A stretch of 64,000 bases of DNA from Micromonospora sp. WMMD1082. Lineage in GTDB: Bacteria > Actinomycetota > Actinomycetes > Mycobacteriales > Micromonosporaceae. Location: contig NZ_JARUBM010000002.1 of the NCBI RefSeq assembly GCF_029626175.1, forward strand, positions 6,093,001 through 6,157,000, in the 5' to 3' direction. Positions 7,229-15,594 of the stretch are shown here, piece by piece. Position 1 is the stretch's first letter, and each line of letters opens with the position of its first letter. The notes under the pieces were generated by a model, which saw only the letters and a program-made list of their open reading frames with translations, did no database searches and had not been told where the DNA came from. A program made the position numbers and the translations under genes.

Positions 7229-8884
7229 TCACCCCGGGTCGGCGACCGCCGGTCCGGTCCGGCCGCCCCGCCGCCGCAGCACGGCCGCGCCGACCAGCGC
7301 GGCCACGGCCAGCCCGGCCAGCACCGCCTCCGGCAGCACCCCGACCCGGGTGGCCAGCGTGCGCCCCTCGGTCAGCCGCAGCTCCCGCACCACCACCGCG
7401 CGGGTGTTGAACCCGGTGGCATCGCTTACCCGCCCGTCCGGGGTGACGAACCCGGACACCCCGACCGTGGAGGCCATCAACGCCGGCCGGCCGTGCTCGA
7501 CCGCCCGCAGCCGCACCATGGCCAGCTGCTGGCGCGCCTCGGCCACGTCGAAGGTGGCGTTGTTGGTCTGCACCACCAGCAGCTGCGCCCCGCCGACGAC
7601 GGTGTCGCGGACCAGCCCGTCGTAGGCCACCTCGAAGCAGATCACGTCACCGAGCACCACCGGCCCGCTGTGTACCACCCCCGGCGTGGTGCCGGCCACG
7701 AAGTCGGCCCGTACCCGGTCGACTTGGTCGCTGACCATCCGGGCGATGCGGCGCAGCGGCACGTACTCGGCGAACGGCACCGGGTGCCGCTTGATGTACA
7801 GCTGTTCCAGGTCCGGTCCGCTGCCCGGGCGCCACAGCAGCCCCGCGTTGCGCACCTGTCCCTGTTCCGGCCCGAACAGCACGGCGCCGACCAGGATCGG
7901 CACGCCGACGGCGTCGGCGGCGGCGGAGATCCGCGCGCCGGCGGACTGGTTGCGCAGCGGGTCGATGTCGCTGGAGTTCTCCGGCCACACCACCAGGTCC
8001 GGCCGGGGCCGGGTGCCGGCGGCGACGTCGGCGGCCAGCGCGATGGTCGCCTCGACGTGGTTGTCGAGCACCGCCTGCCGCTGGGCGTTGAAGTCCAGCC
8101 CCAGCCGGGGCACGTTGCCCTGCACGATGGCCACCGTGACGGTCCCACCGGCACCGGTGGTGGCGACCGGCACCAGCAGCCCGCCGGCGAGCAGCAGCAC
8201 CACCGCGGCGGCGCAGCCGGCGGCCGGCGCCCACCACCGTCCGCCGCCGGCGGCCCGGCGGACCCGCAACGCCCACCACACTCCGGCGACGAGCAGACCA
8301 CCGGTGAGCGCCACCGCGAACGTCACCAGCGGCGCACCGCCCAGCGCGGCCAGCCGCAGCAGCGGCGAGCCGTCCTGACCGAACGCCAGCCGCCCCCACG
8401 GGAACCCGCCGAACGGGGTCCGGTCCCGCAGCGCCTCCTGCCCCACCCACAGCACACCGGTCACCGCCGGCCACCCCGCCGGGGCCCGGTCGACCAGCGG
8501 CGACACCCACGCCGTGGCCGCGCCCAGCAGCGCCAGGTAGCCGGCCTGCAACAACGACAGCAGCACCCACGGCAGGTAGCCGGTGTGCAGGTTCGTCCAG
8601 GCCAGCAACGGCGCGAACAGCGCCAGACCGGTCAGGAAGCCCAGACCGGCACCGACCCGCAGCCGCCGCCGGTGGGTCGCGGCGGCCAGCAGCGCCACCC
8701 CCACCGGCGCCAGCGGCCACCACCCGTACGGGGGAAAGGCCACCAGCAGCGCCAGCCCGGCGGCCACCGCCATCGCCACGGCCACCGGCAGGCGCACCGC
8801 CGGCGCCACCGGGTCGGGGCGCCGGGGCGGCGGACGATCCGCGGTGCGGTCCGCGGTCGTCTCGGGCAAGTCGGACGCGATCAC
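7229..8884 (-). CDS. lnt: Apolipoprotein N-acyltransferase
   Basis: A 551-residue integral membrane enzyme with about six N-terminal hydrophobic helices, then a C-terminal nitrilase-like domain and one last transmembrane segment (VLPEAVLAGLAVAALVGAAVL). The Glu-Lys-Cys catalytic triad can be read as WPENSSD, IKRHPVPFAEYVP and GDVICFEVAYDG. It N-acylates the lipid-modified Cys of mature lipoproteins. Genomic pairing with the Ppm-like mannosyltransferase downstream (7-base gap) is the split form of mycobacterial Ppm1. The start gives MIASDLPETTADRTADRPPP, a charged/Pro-rich cytoplasmic tail before the first helix. Confidence 0.93.
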   Translation of the reverse strand: MIASDLPETTADRTADRPPPRRPDPVAPAVRLPVAVAMAVAAGLALLVAFPPYGWWPLAPVGVALLAAATHRRRLRVGAGLGFLTGLALFAPLLAWTNLHTGYLPWVLLSLLQAGYLALLGAATAWVSPLVDRAPAGWPAVTGVLWVGQEALRDRTPFGGFPWGRLAFGQDGSPLLRLAALGGAPLVTFAVALTGGLLVAGVWWALRVRRAAGGGRWWAPAAGCAAAVVLLLAGGLLVPVATTGAGGTVTVAIVQGNVPRLGLDFNAQRQAVLDNHVEATIALAADVAAGTRPRPDLVVWPENSSDIDPLRNQSAGARISAAADAVGVPILVGAVLFGPEQGQVRNAGLLWRPGSGPDLEQLYIKRHPVPFAEYVPLRRIARMVSDQVDRVRADFVAGTTPGVVHSGPVVLGDVICFEVAYDGLVRDTVVGGAQLLVVQTNNATFDVAEARQQLAMVRLRAVEHGRPALMASTVGVSGFVTPDGRVSDATGFNTRAVVVRELRLTEGRTLATRVGVLPEAVLAGLAVAALVGAAVLRRRGGRTGPAVADPG

Positions 8885-8919
8885 GCGCCGAAGGCTACCC
8901 GGCCGGACCGGCGGGACCG

Positions 8920-10500
8920 CTACCGGCGGCGGGCCAGCAGGACCGCGTCGCGGATGACGATGTCCCGACCCTCCGGGTCCACCGAGGCCCGGGGCCGGTC
9001 CTGCGCCGCCAGCACCTCGAAGCGCGCCGGGTCCAGGTCCGCGGCGACCTGCTCGGCGGTGAACATCATCTCCGGGTAGTGCATGCGGTGGGCGGTGGTC
9101 CGCAGGTCAGCCGGGTGGTGCCCGACGATCAGCAGCCGGCCGCCCGGGGCCACCGCGTCGGCGAGCCGGGCGAACAACTCCCGCCGTGGCTGCGGCGGCA
9201 GGTGCATGAACTGCGCCGACACCAGGTCGTAGGCGGCCTCGGCGGGTGGCTGCTGCCGCAGGTCGGCGTGCGTCCACTCGATGCGGGCGGCCACCTCGTC
9301 GCCGGCGTCCCGCGCGTGCGCGGCGGCCCGGGCCAACGCGACGGTGGAGATGTCCACCGCGGTGACCCGCCAGCCCTGTGCGGCCAGCCACACCGCGTCG
9401 GCGCCCTCACCGCAGCCCACGTCCAGCGCCCGGCCGGGCCGCAGCCCGGCGGCCTCGGCGACCAGCTGCGGGTTGGGTCGGCCGCTCCACACCGCCGGCC
9501 GGGATCGGTACCGCTCCTCCCAGGCCGCCGCGCTGGACAGCGCCTCCCGCTGCCGCCGGTGCTCCGCCACCGCGTCGCGGGTGTCCTCCTCCATCAGATC
9601 CATGTTGATCATCGCTCCGGCGGTCATCCCCGCCGCCGCGGCGCGGATCACCTGGGCCGACACGTCGGCGACGTTGCCCGCCACCCACACCCCCGGCACG
9701 GCGGTGGCGCCGGTGCCGTCGGCGGGAATCTGCCGGCCGACGACCTGCCCGGCGTGCTCCACGTCGACCGGCGTCAACCCGAGCGACTCCAGCAACGCCG
9801 AGCGGGCGGTCATCCGCGCGGCGACCACCACCGCGTCGAGGTCGACCACCTCACCGGAGGCCAACCGCACCCCGGTGAGCCGGTCGTCGGCCACCTCCAG
9901 CGCGGCGACCCGACCCGGCACCACCGCGATGCCCCGGGCGGCCAACCGCTCGGCCTCCTCCGGCTCCGGTTCCGGGCTGTCGTGCAGCAGCAGCCACACG
10001 TGCGGGCTCCACTGCCGCCACAGCCGCGCCTGGTGGGCGGCGAGCGGCCCACTGGCCAGCACCCCGATCCGCCGGTCGCGGACCTCCCAGCCGTGGCAGT
10101 ACGGGCAGTGCAGCACGTCCCGGCCCCACCGCTCGGTCACCCCCGGCACCTCGGGCAGCTCGTCGACCAGGCCGGTGGTGACCAGCAGCCGCCGCGCCCG
10201 CACCGTACGCCCGTCGCCGACCGTCACCACGAAGCCGGCCCCGTCGCGGGCGACCGCGTCCACCCGCCCGGCCACGATCTGCCCACCGTGGCCGGTGACC
10301 TCGGCGCGGCCGGCGGCCACCAGCTCCGCCGGCGGCGTACCCTCGCGGCCGAGATAGTTGTGCACCCCGCCGGAGGGGGCGTTGCGCGGCTCCCCCGCGT
10401 CCACCACCAGCACCGTGCGTCGCGCCCGGGCCAGCGCCAGCGCACCGGCCAGCCCGGCGGCCCCGCCGCCGACCACCACCACGTCGTACCTGTCATCCAT
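8920..10500 (-). CDS. Fused NAD(P)/FAD-dependent oxidoreductase and SAM-dependent methyltransferase
   Basis: A 526-residue fusion. Residues 1-about 305 form a thioredoxin-reductase-like flavoprotein: FAD dinucleotide-binding motif VVVGGGAAGLAGALALARAR, active-site CPYCHG (CxxC), and the VPGVWVAGNVAD FAD motif near its end. After a helical linker (EEDTRDAVAEHRRQREAL) residues about 340-526 form a class I methyltransferase with motif I ALDVGCGEGADAVWLA. The ATG at 10500 (MDDRYDVVVVGG) has a purine-rich ribosome-binding site (gaggggg); the frame is open further upstream but that sequence is antisense to the divergent regulator. Such fusions occur in other actinobacteria; the substrate is unknown. 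It is divergent from an XRE-cupin regulator across 72 bases. Confidence 0.9.
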   Translation of the reverse strand: MDDRYDVVVVGGGAAGLAGALALARARRTVLVVDAGEPRNAPSGGVHNYLGREGTPPAELVAAGRAEVTGHGGQIVAGRVDAVARDGAGFVVTVGDGRTVRARRLLVTTGLVDELPEVPGVTERWGRDVLHCPYCHGWEVRDRRIGVLASGPLAAHQARLWRQWSPHVWLLLHDSPEPEPEEAERLAARGIAVVPGRVAALEVADDRLTGVRLASGEVVDLDAVVVAARMTARSALLESLGLTPVDVEHAGQVVGRQIPADGTGATAVPGVWVAGNVADVSAQVIRAAAAGMTAGAMINMDLMEEDTRDAVAEHRRQREALSSAAAWEERYRSRPAVWSGRPNPQLVAEAAGLRPGRALDVGCGEGADAVWLAAQGWRVTAVDISTVALARAAAHARDAGDEVAARIEWTHADLRQQPPAEAAYDLVSAQFMHLPPQPRRELFARLADAVAPGGRLLIVGHHPADLRTTAHRMHYPEMMFTAEQVAADLDPARFEVLAAQDRPRASVDPEGRDIVIRDAVLLARRR

Positions 10501-10559
10501 CCGTGCCCCCTCGCCGCTCGTCGGCTCACACCCTGCACCCGCCCGCAGCCGACGACAAG

Positions 10560-10572
10560 TAATGTTGCTGAT
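10560..10572 (+). promoter_or_regulatory. Leaderless promoter -10 (TAATGT) of the XRE-cupin gene
   Basis: TAATGT at 10560-10565 is followed by 7 bases and the ATG at 10573, the spacing expected when transcription starts at the start codon. No Shine-Dalgarno sequence is present. It lies in the divergent region shared with the flavoprotein-methyltransferase gene. Confidence 0.55.
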
Positions 10573-11157
10573 ATGGCAAACGAGGAGGAGGCGGTGCTGG
10601 CCGCGGTGGGCCCCCGGCTGCGGGCCCTGCGCAAGCGCCGCGGCACCACCCTGAGCGAACTCGCCGACACCACCGGAATCTCGGTGAGCACCCTGTCCCG
10701 GCTCGAATCGGGCCGGCGCCGCCCCACCCTGGAACTGCTGCTGCCGCTGGCCCGCGCCCACCAGGTGCCGCTGGACGAACTGGTCGGCGCCCCCGCCGTC
10801 GGCGACCCCCGGGTACGGCCCCGCCCCATCGTCCGCCACGGCGTGACATTCCTACCGCTGACCCGCCGCCCCGGCGGCCTCCAGGCGTTCAAGCAGATCC
10901 TGCCCCCGCACACCCCCACCGACCCGCAGCCGCAGTCCCACGAGGGCTACGAGTGGCTGTACGTCCTCTCCGGCCGGCTACGACTACGCCTCGGCGACCA
11001 CGACCTGACCCTCACCCCCGGGGAGGTCGCCGAGTTCGACACCCGCGTGCCGCACTTCGTGGCCAACCCCGGCCCGGAACCCACCGAGGTGCTCAACCTC
11101 TTCGGCCCGCAGGGCGAACGCCTCCACGTGCGGGCCCGCCCCGCCACCGGCGCCTGA
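10573..11157 (+). CDS. XRE-family regulator with C-terminal cupin domain
   Basis: A 194-residue regulator: HTH_XRE at about residues 10-65 (LRALRKRRGTTLSELADTTGISVSTLSRLESGRR) and a cupin sensor domain at about 110-185 (HEGYEWLYVLSGRLRLRLGDHDLTLTPGE, then DTRVPHFVANP). Proteins of this type (PuuR-like) bind small metabolites in the cupin and repress adjacent catabolic genes. The start is the ATG at 10573, preceded by a leaderless-type -10 box; upstream in-frame sequence is antisense to the neighbour. Divergent orientation suggests it controls the flavoprotein-methyltransferase fusion. A strong hairpin follows the stop. Confidence 0.93.
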   Translation: MANEEEAVLAAVGPRLRALRKRRGTTLSELADTTGISVSTLSRLESGRRRPTLELLLPLARAHQVPLDELVGAPAVGDPRVRPRPIVRHGVTFLPLTRRPGGLQAFKQILPPHTPTDPQPQSHEGYEWLYVLSGRLRLRLGDHDLTLTPGEVAEFDTRVPHFVANPGPEPTEVLNLFGPQGERLHVRARPATGA

Positions 11158-11177
11158 ACCGACCGGACACATGAAGT

Positions 11178-11203
11178 CGGGGCGCGGCATACGCCGCGCC
11201 CCG
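11178..11203. terminator. Intrinsic terminator after the XRE-cupin gene
   Basis: Perfect 11-bp inverted repeat (11178-11188 and 11193-11203, CGGGGCGCGGC and complement) with loop ATAC, 20 bases after the stop codon. Confidence 0.8.
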
Positions 11204-11568
11204 ATGCTCCCAGGCCCCTCCCGGCCGGTGCGGCGGAATGTGGCACGCCGACCTTCGGACCGACCGGACGGCGACTGGCTGCCCCCGCCGGGCCGTTGTC
11301 TACTGGCCGTGCACCCCACCCTGCCCGTACACCGGTAACCGCGGCCGGTTCGCGCCGCCCCGCCGACCCCCGCCCGCTGGACCTGGCCGCCGCGACTGAA
11401 CGTGCACCGTGTCGCTCGGCCAGCGGACGAAGGGACGAAGCGAACAGCAGCCGCTTCCCGTGGTAGGACTCAAAGACGGTACGTGGCCCACCCCCGACCT
11501 TGTCAACCCACCCCCGACGAGTCGTTGCGCCGCACCGGCGTGTCGCACCGGGCAGCAGGCGCACCCAA
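11204..11568. other. Non-coding gap, no gene recognised
   Basis: About 365 bases between the terminator and the end of the MutL-like gene. Frames here give only low-complexity Arg/Pro/Gly sequence, no tRNA-like fold is apparent, and the only pattern is a short direct repeat of CCCACCCCCGAC near 11487-11516. It is probably the 3' untranslated region of the lysine operon. Confidence 0.5.
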
Positions 11569-12900
11569 TCAGCCGGCGAGGGCACGCAGCAGCGCCCGCA
11601 GCGCCACCGGGTGCTCCGCCGCGAGCAGCCCCGCCGCGGCCAGCACGTAGTCGACGTCCACCACCGACCGCGCCGCGCGGGGCAACGCCCACCCGCCGGC
11701 ATGGTCACCGAGCACCGCGCCCAGCACCGCCACCGCGTCGCCGCCCCCGGCGTACCGCAGCACCCCACCCGAACCGACCAGCAGCCGCACGTCGCGCAGG
11801 TCCCGCCCCGACCGCTCGCCCGTACCCACCCCACGGGCGTGCCGGCGCACCGCCACCGTCGCCGCCAACGCCGCGATCCGCGCATCCACCGCCCGCCCCA
11901 CGGCGTCGTCCGGCAGCAACCCCGGATCCGCGGCCCGGACCGCCGCGGCGGCCGCCAAACCGTCCGCCTCCCCCGCCGCCACCAGGCGTTCCTCGACCGC
12001 CGCCCGCACCACCCCCGGCGCGCTCCACCGCACCCCCAGATCCCCCTCCACGGTCCGCGCCCGCCACAGCGCGCCCGCCACCTCCCGACCCGGCCCACCC
12101 GCCCGCTCGTCGGGGGTGAGCACCGAGTACACGTCCGTGGTGGCCCCACCCACGTCCACCACCACCAGGTCACCGCCGACCACCTCGGCCAGGGCCTCCA
12201 CCCCGGTCAACACCGCGTCCGGGGTCGCCGCCCGCACCAGCCGGGCGAACCGGCCACCCCGCGACAACCCCTTACCACCGATGACGTGCCGCAGGAACAC
12301 CCGCCGGATCGCCGAACGCGCCGACGACGGCGCCAACACCCCGATGCGGGGCAGGACGTTGTCGGCCACCGTCACCGGCACCCGCGCCCCCACCAACAGG
12401 GCATGCAGCTCGTCACGGACATCGACGTTGCCCGCCAGCACCACCGGCACCCGCCACCGGGCCCGCGCCAACCGGCCCGCGTTGTGTGCGAGGGTCGCCG
12501 CATCCCCACCGTCGGTGCCGCCCACCAGCAGCACCACGTCCGGGCGGGCCGCCCGCAACGCCGCCAGCTCCGCCCGACCCAGCCGCCCGGCGGCCACGTG
12601 CACCACGTCCGCCCCCGCCGACAGGCCCACCCGCCGACCCGCCTGCGCGGTGACCAGCGGCTCGTAACCGATCACCGCCAACCGCAGCCCACCACCGGCC
12701 GACGAGCACACGTACCACGGCACATCGCCCACCCCGAGCCGGCCGGTGGCCGCACCCACCGCGGCGTCCAGGCCGTGCAACACGTCCGTACCCACGGTCG
12801 TCGGTGTCGCCGCCGCCGACAGCAACCCACCGCCGTCGAGGTCGACCACCGCGACCTTGGTGTACGTCGAACCGACGTCGGCGCAGACCGCGACGTTCAC
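11569..12900 (-). CDS. MutL/GlmL-like ASKHA ATPase, putative aminomutase-associated factor
   Basis: A 443-residue member of the glutamate mutase MutL/GlmL family. The actin/hexokinase-type ATPase fold shows in phosphate-1 CADVGSTYTKVAVVDLDGG near the N terminus and phosphate-2 VDVGGATTDVYSV in the middle; DVVLLVGGTDGG is a further family motif. Such proteins are encoded beside B12-dependent carbon-skeleton and amino mutases and are thought to help reactivate or chaperone them (inferred role). It is the last gene of the kdd-kamDE-kal operon, its GTG overlapping the kal stop by 4 bases, so here it most likely serves the KamDE lysine 5,6-aminomutase. The frame is open upstream of the GTG but that part overlaps kal. 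Confidence 0.85.
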   Translation of the reverse strand: MNVAVCADVGSTYTKVAVVDLDGGGLLSAAATPTTVGTDVLHGLDAAVGAATGRLGVGDVPWYVCSSAGGGLRLAVIGYEPLVTAQAGRRVGLSAGADVVHVAAGRLGRAELAALRAARPDVVLLVGGTDGGDAATLAHNAGRLARARWRVPVVLAGNVDVRDELHALLVGARVPVTVADNVLPRIGVLAPSSARSAIRRVFLRHVIGGKGLSRGGRFARLVRAATPDAVLTGVEALAEVVGGDLVVVDVGGATTDVYSVLTPDERAGGPGREVAGALWRARTVEGDLGVRWSAPGVVRAAVEERLVAAGEADGLAAAAAVRAADPGLLPDDAVGRAVDARIAALAATVAVRRHARGVGTGERSGRDLRDVRLLVGSGGVLRYAGGGDAVAVLGAVLGDHAGGWALPRAARSVVDVDYVLAAAGLLAAEHPVALRALLRALAG

Positions 12901-13289
12901 GCTGACGCGGGAACGACCACGGTGCCCGTCGCGGTCACCGCCACCACCGGCGGATCGAGCACCTCCGCCGCCGACCCGCCCCGGTCCGGGCGCCCCCGGC
13001 ACACCACCACACAACTCAGCTCCACCGTGCGGCTGCGGGTGCCCACCCGGCTGACCTGACCGGTCACCTCCACCACGTCACCGGCCCGGATCGGCGCGTG
13101 GAACCGCACCTCGGAATACCCGGCGAACAACCCCTCGTCGCCGTCGGTACGGATGCACACCTCCGTGGCCACATCCCCGAACAGGCCCAACGCGTACGCA
13201 CCGTCGACCAGGTTGCCCGCATAGTGCGCGTGCGCGTACGGCACATACCGCCGATGCGTCACCGTCAACCCCAGCCTCGCATCCGTCAT
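12897..13289 (-). CDS. kal: 3-aminobutyryl-CoA ammonia-lyase (hotdog fold)
   Basis: A 130-residue single-domain hotdog protein with the Kal-type start (LTVTHRRYVPYAHAHYAGNLVDGAYALGLFGD) and the strand ADVVEVTGQVSRVGTRSRT equivalent. Kal removes ammonia from L-3-aminobutyryl-CoA to give crotonyl-CoA, the last dedicated step of the lysine fermentation pathway. It overlaps kamE upstream (ATGA) and the MutL-like gene downstream (GTGA), which ties it to the aminomutase. Without context it could be mistaken for an acyl-CoA thioesterase or MaoC-like dehydratase; context makes Kal the best call. Confidence 0.82.
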   Translation of the reverse strand: MTDARLGLTVTHRRYVPYAHAHYAGNLVDGAYALGLFGDVATEVCIRTDGDEGLFAGYSEVRFHAPIRAGDVVEVTGQVSRVGTRSRTVELSCVVVCRGRPDRGGSAAEVLDPPVVAVTATGTVVVPASA

Positions 13290-14038
13290 ACCTGCGCCCT
13301 CCGATCCGTGATCAACGCGTGGACCAGATAGGACGCCACCTCACCCGGAGTGGTGCCCCGACCGAAGATCCGATCCACCCCCAGCTCGGTCGCCTGCGAC
13401 TCGTCGAACCGCGGCCCACCCACGATCAGCAACGGTCGCCGCCCCGCCGGCATCGCCTCCCGGAACGCCGCCGACATCTCCCGCGTGTTGTGCAGATGCG
13501 CGTCACGCTGCGTCACCACCTGCGACACCAGCACCGCGTCGGCCCGCGCCCCCCGCGCCGCCTCCACCAACTCCGGCACACTGACCTGCGCCCCCAGGTT
13601 CGTCACCGACAACTCCCGGTAGTACTCCAGGCCCTTCTCACCGGCGATGCCCTTGACATTGAGGATCGCGTCGATGCCCACCGTGTGCGCGTCCGTGCCG
13701 ATGCACGCCCCCACCACCGACAGCTTGCGGCGCAGCCGCCGCTTCACCACCGCGTTGACCTCCTTGGCGCTCAGCAGCGGAAAGTCCCGCTCCACCACCC
13801 GCACCGCCGACAGATCCACCAGATGGTTCACCCGCCCGTACACCACGAAGAAGGTGAACCCGTCACCCATCTGCTTCGCGTGCACCAGCAACGCCGGATC
13901 CATACCCATCCGGTTCGCCAACTGGACCGCCGCACCCTCGGCCCGCTTGTCGTGCGGCACCGGCAACGTGAACGACACCTGCACCATGCCGTCACCGGTG
14001 GTGTCCCCGTACGGCCGCACGACCGTCCCGCCACTCAT
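13286..14038 (-). CDS. kamE: Lysine 5,6-aminomutase beta subunit (B12-binding)
   Basis: A 250-residue beta subunit carrying the cobalamin-binding domain. The base-off B12 motif DxHxxG is D116-A-H118-T-V-G, and the PLP-binding Lys is K129, eleven residues after the His, exactly the spacing of the known enzyme (His133/Lys144). With KamD it moves the terminal amino group of L-beta-lysine (or D-lysine) from C6 to C5 using adenosylcobalamin and PLP, giving L-erythro-3,5-diaminohexanoate. The ATG overlaps the kamD stop (ATGA) and its own stop overlaps the kal start. Length and motifs are typical. Confidence 0.95.
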   Translation of the reverse strand: MSGGTVVRPYGDTTGDGMVQVSFTLPVPHDKRAEGAAVQLANRMGMDPALLVHAKQMGDGFTFFVVYGRVNHLVDLSAVRVVERDFPLLSAKEVNAVVKRRLRRKLSVVGACIGTDAHTVGIDAILNVKGIAGEKGLEYYRELSVTNLGAQVSVPELVEAARGARADAVLVSQVVTQRDAHLHNTREMSAAFREAMPAGRRPLLIVGGPRFDESQATELGVDRIFGRGTTPGEVASYLVHALITDRRAQV

Positions 14039-15594
14039 GCCGGCCGCTCCAGGATCTCCGTCGCCGGGTTGTAGTAGTCGGACTCGTGCGCCGCCACCCC
14101 GTCCAGACCCTTGCCACGATCCGCCGGCCGCTTCATGATCCCGAACGTGCCCTCGGCGATCGCCGTCAACAACGACTGCTCACCGATGCGCTCCAGCAAC
14201 CCCACCGCCTCACCGAGCACCCGATGCGCCCGCCGCCGGATGAACCCGCCCGGAGCCGGCACGAAATCCTCGTGCAACCCGCCGGCCGCACCCAACACGT
14301 ACCGCACGTTCTGCAGGGCGATGTCCCGGTCCGACAACCACGGCGTCACCACCGCCTCCGTCATCATCCCCACCAGCAGGATCCCCTGCCCGGTCAGGGC
14401 ACCCGCCAGGTTGAAGAACCCGTCCAGCAGGTTGCCCCGGAACACGTCACCGGTCATGTGCTTCGTCGGCGGCATCCACTTCAACGGCGCATCCGGGAAC
14501 AACTCCCGCGCCAGCAACGCGTGCGCCAACTCCAGCCGGAACGACTCCGACACCGCCGGATTGATCTCGAACGCGTGCCCCAACCCCAACTGCCAGTCCG
14601 CCAACCCCGCCTCGTGCGCGAAGTACTCGTTGAGCAGCTGCGACACCGTCACCGTGTGCGCCTCCTCCACCGCATCAGCGGTGGTGAGGTAGTTGTCCTC
14701 ACCGGTGTTGATGATGATCCCCGCCCGGGCGTGCACCTGCCGGGAGAACCGCTGGTCCACGAACGTCCGGATCGGGTTGATGTCCCGGAACAGGATCCCG
14801 TACATCGAATCGTTGAGCATCATGTCCAGACGCTCCAGACCGGCGAGGGTCGCCATCTCCGGCATGCACAACCCCGACGCGTAGTTCGTCAACCGCACGT
14901 AGCGGCCCAACTCCTTCGACGACACGTCCAACGCCGCCCGCATCAACCGGAAGTTCTCCTGCGTGGCGTACGTGCCGGCGAACCCCTCCCGGGTCGCACC
15001 CTCCGGCACGTAGTCCAGCAGCGACTGCCCCGTCGACCGGATCACCGCGATCACGTCCGCCCCGGCCCGCGCCGCCGCCTGCGCCTGCGGAATGTCCTCG
15101 TAGATGTCCCCCGTCGCCACGATCAGATAGATCCACGGCCGCTGCGCCGGATCCCCGTGCCGCCGCACCAGACGTTCCCGCTCCGCCCGCCGCCGGTCGA
15201 TCCGCCGCACCCCCACGCCGACCGTCCGCCGCGCGGCCCGACGCGCCGCCGTCGCGGCCCGACCCGACGGCACCGCGAACCGCACCGAACCCGCCGCCGC
15301 CTTCTGCGCCAGCAACGTCACATCCGTGATCTGCTCCCGCGCGAGCGCGTCGAACACCGGCACCGCCACCCCGTGCCCCAACCCGACATCGGCCGCCACC
15401 GCGTCCACCAGGCGGTTCACCCACGGGATGCCATCCGGGTCGGCACCGGAGACGCCCGCCAACCGCAGCACCGCCCGCTCCACCGACACCGTCGTGTGAC
15501 TGCGCGCCAACTCCACCACCGGCCGCCCGGCCCGCCGCGCCAACTCCCGCGCCCGCGCCACCACCGCCGGATCCAGACCCAGCTTGCCCGTCAC
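14035..15594 (-). CDS. kamD: Lysine 5,6-aminomutase alpha subunit
   Basis: A 519-residue alpha subunit, the TIM-barrel partner of KamE, close to the family length. Recognisable stretches are RPWIYLIVATGDIYEDIPQA, the ADVIAVIRSTGQSLLDYVPEG segment lining the PLP/cobalamin site and the C-terminal APGGFIRRRAHRVLGEA. The start is GTG at 15594, overlapping the amidohydrolase stop (GTGA); upstream in-frame sequence belongs to a shadow of that gene. It is fourth from last in a tightly coupled minus-strand operon and ends in the ATGA overlap with kamE. Function: substrate binding and catalysis in 5,6-amino migration on beta-lysine. Confidence 0.95.
   Translation of the reverse strand: MTGKLGLDPAVVARARELARRAGRPVVELARSHTTVSVERAVLRLAGVSGADPDGIPWVNRLVDAVAADVGLGHGVAVPVFDALAREQITDVTLLAQKAAAGSVRFAVPSGRAATAARRAARRTVGVGVRRIDRRRAERERLVRRHGDPAQRPWIYLIVATGDIYEDIPQAQAAARAGADVIAVIRSTGQSLLDYVPEGATREGFAGTYATQENFRLMRAALDVSSKELGRYVRLTNYASGLCMPEMATLAGLERLDMMLNDSMYGILFRDINPIRTFVDQRFSRQVHARAGIIINTGEDNYLTTADAVEEAHTVTVSQLLNEYFAHEAGLADWQLGLGHAFEINPAVSESFRLELAHALLARELFPDAPLKWMPPTKHMTGDVFRGNLLDGFFNLAGALTGQGILLVGMMTEAVVTPWLSDRDIALQNVRYVLGAAGGLHEDFVPAPGGFIRRRAHRVLGEAVGLLERIGEQSLLTAIAEGTFGIMKRPADRGKGLDGVAAHESDYYNPATEILERPA

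Noticed and set aside
11204..11568. RNA gene in the gap after the XRE-cupin terminator
   Set aside because: No tRNA cloverleaf, conserved motif or promoter-terminator pair could be found; only a short direct repeat.
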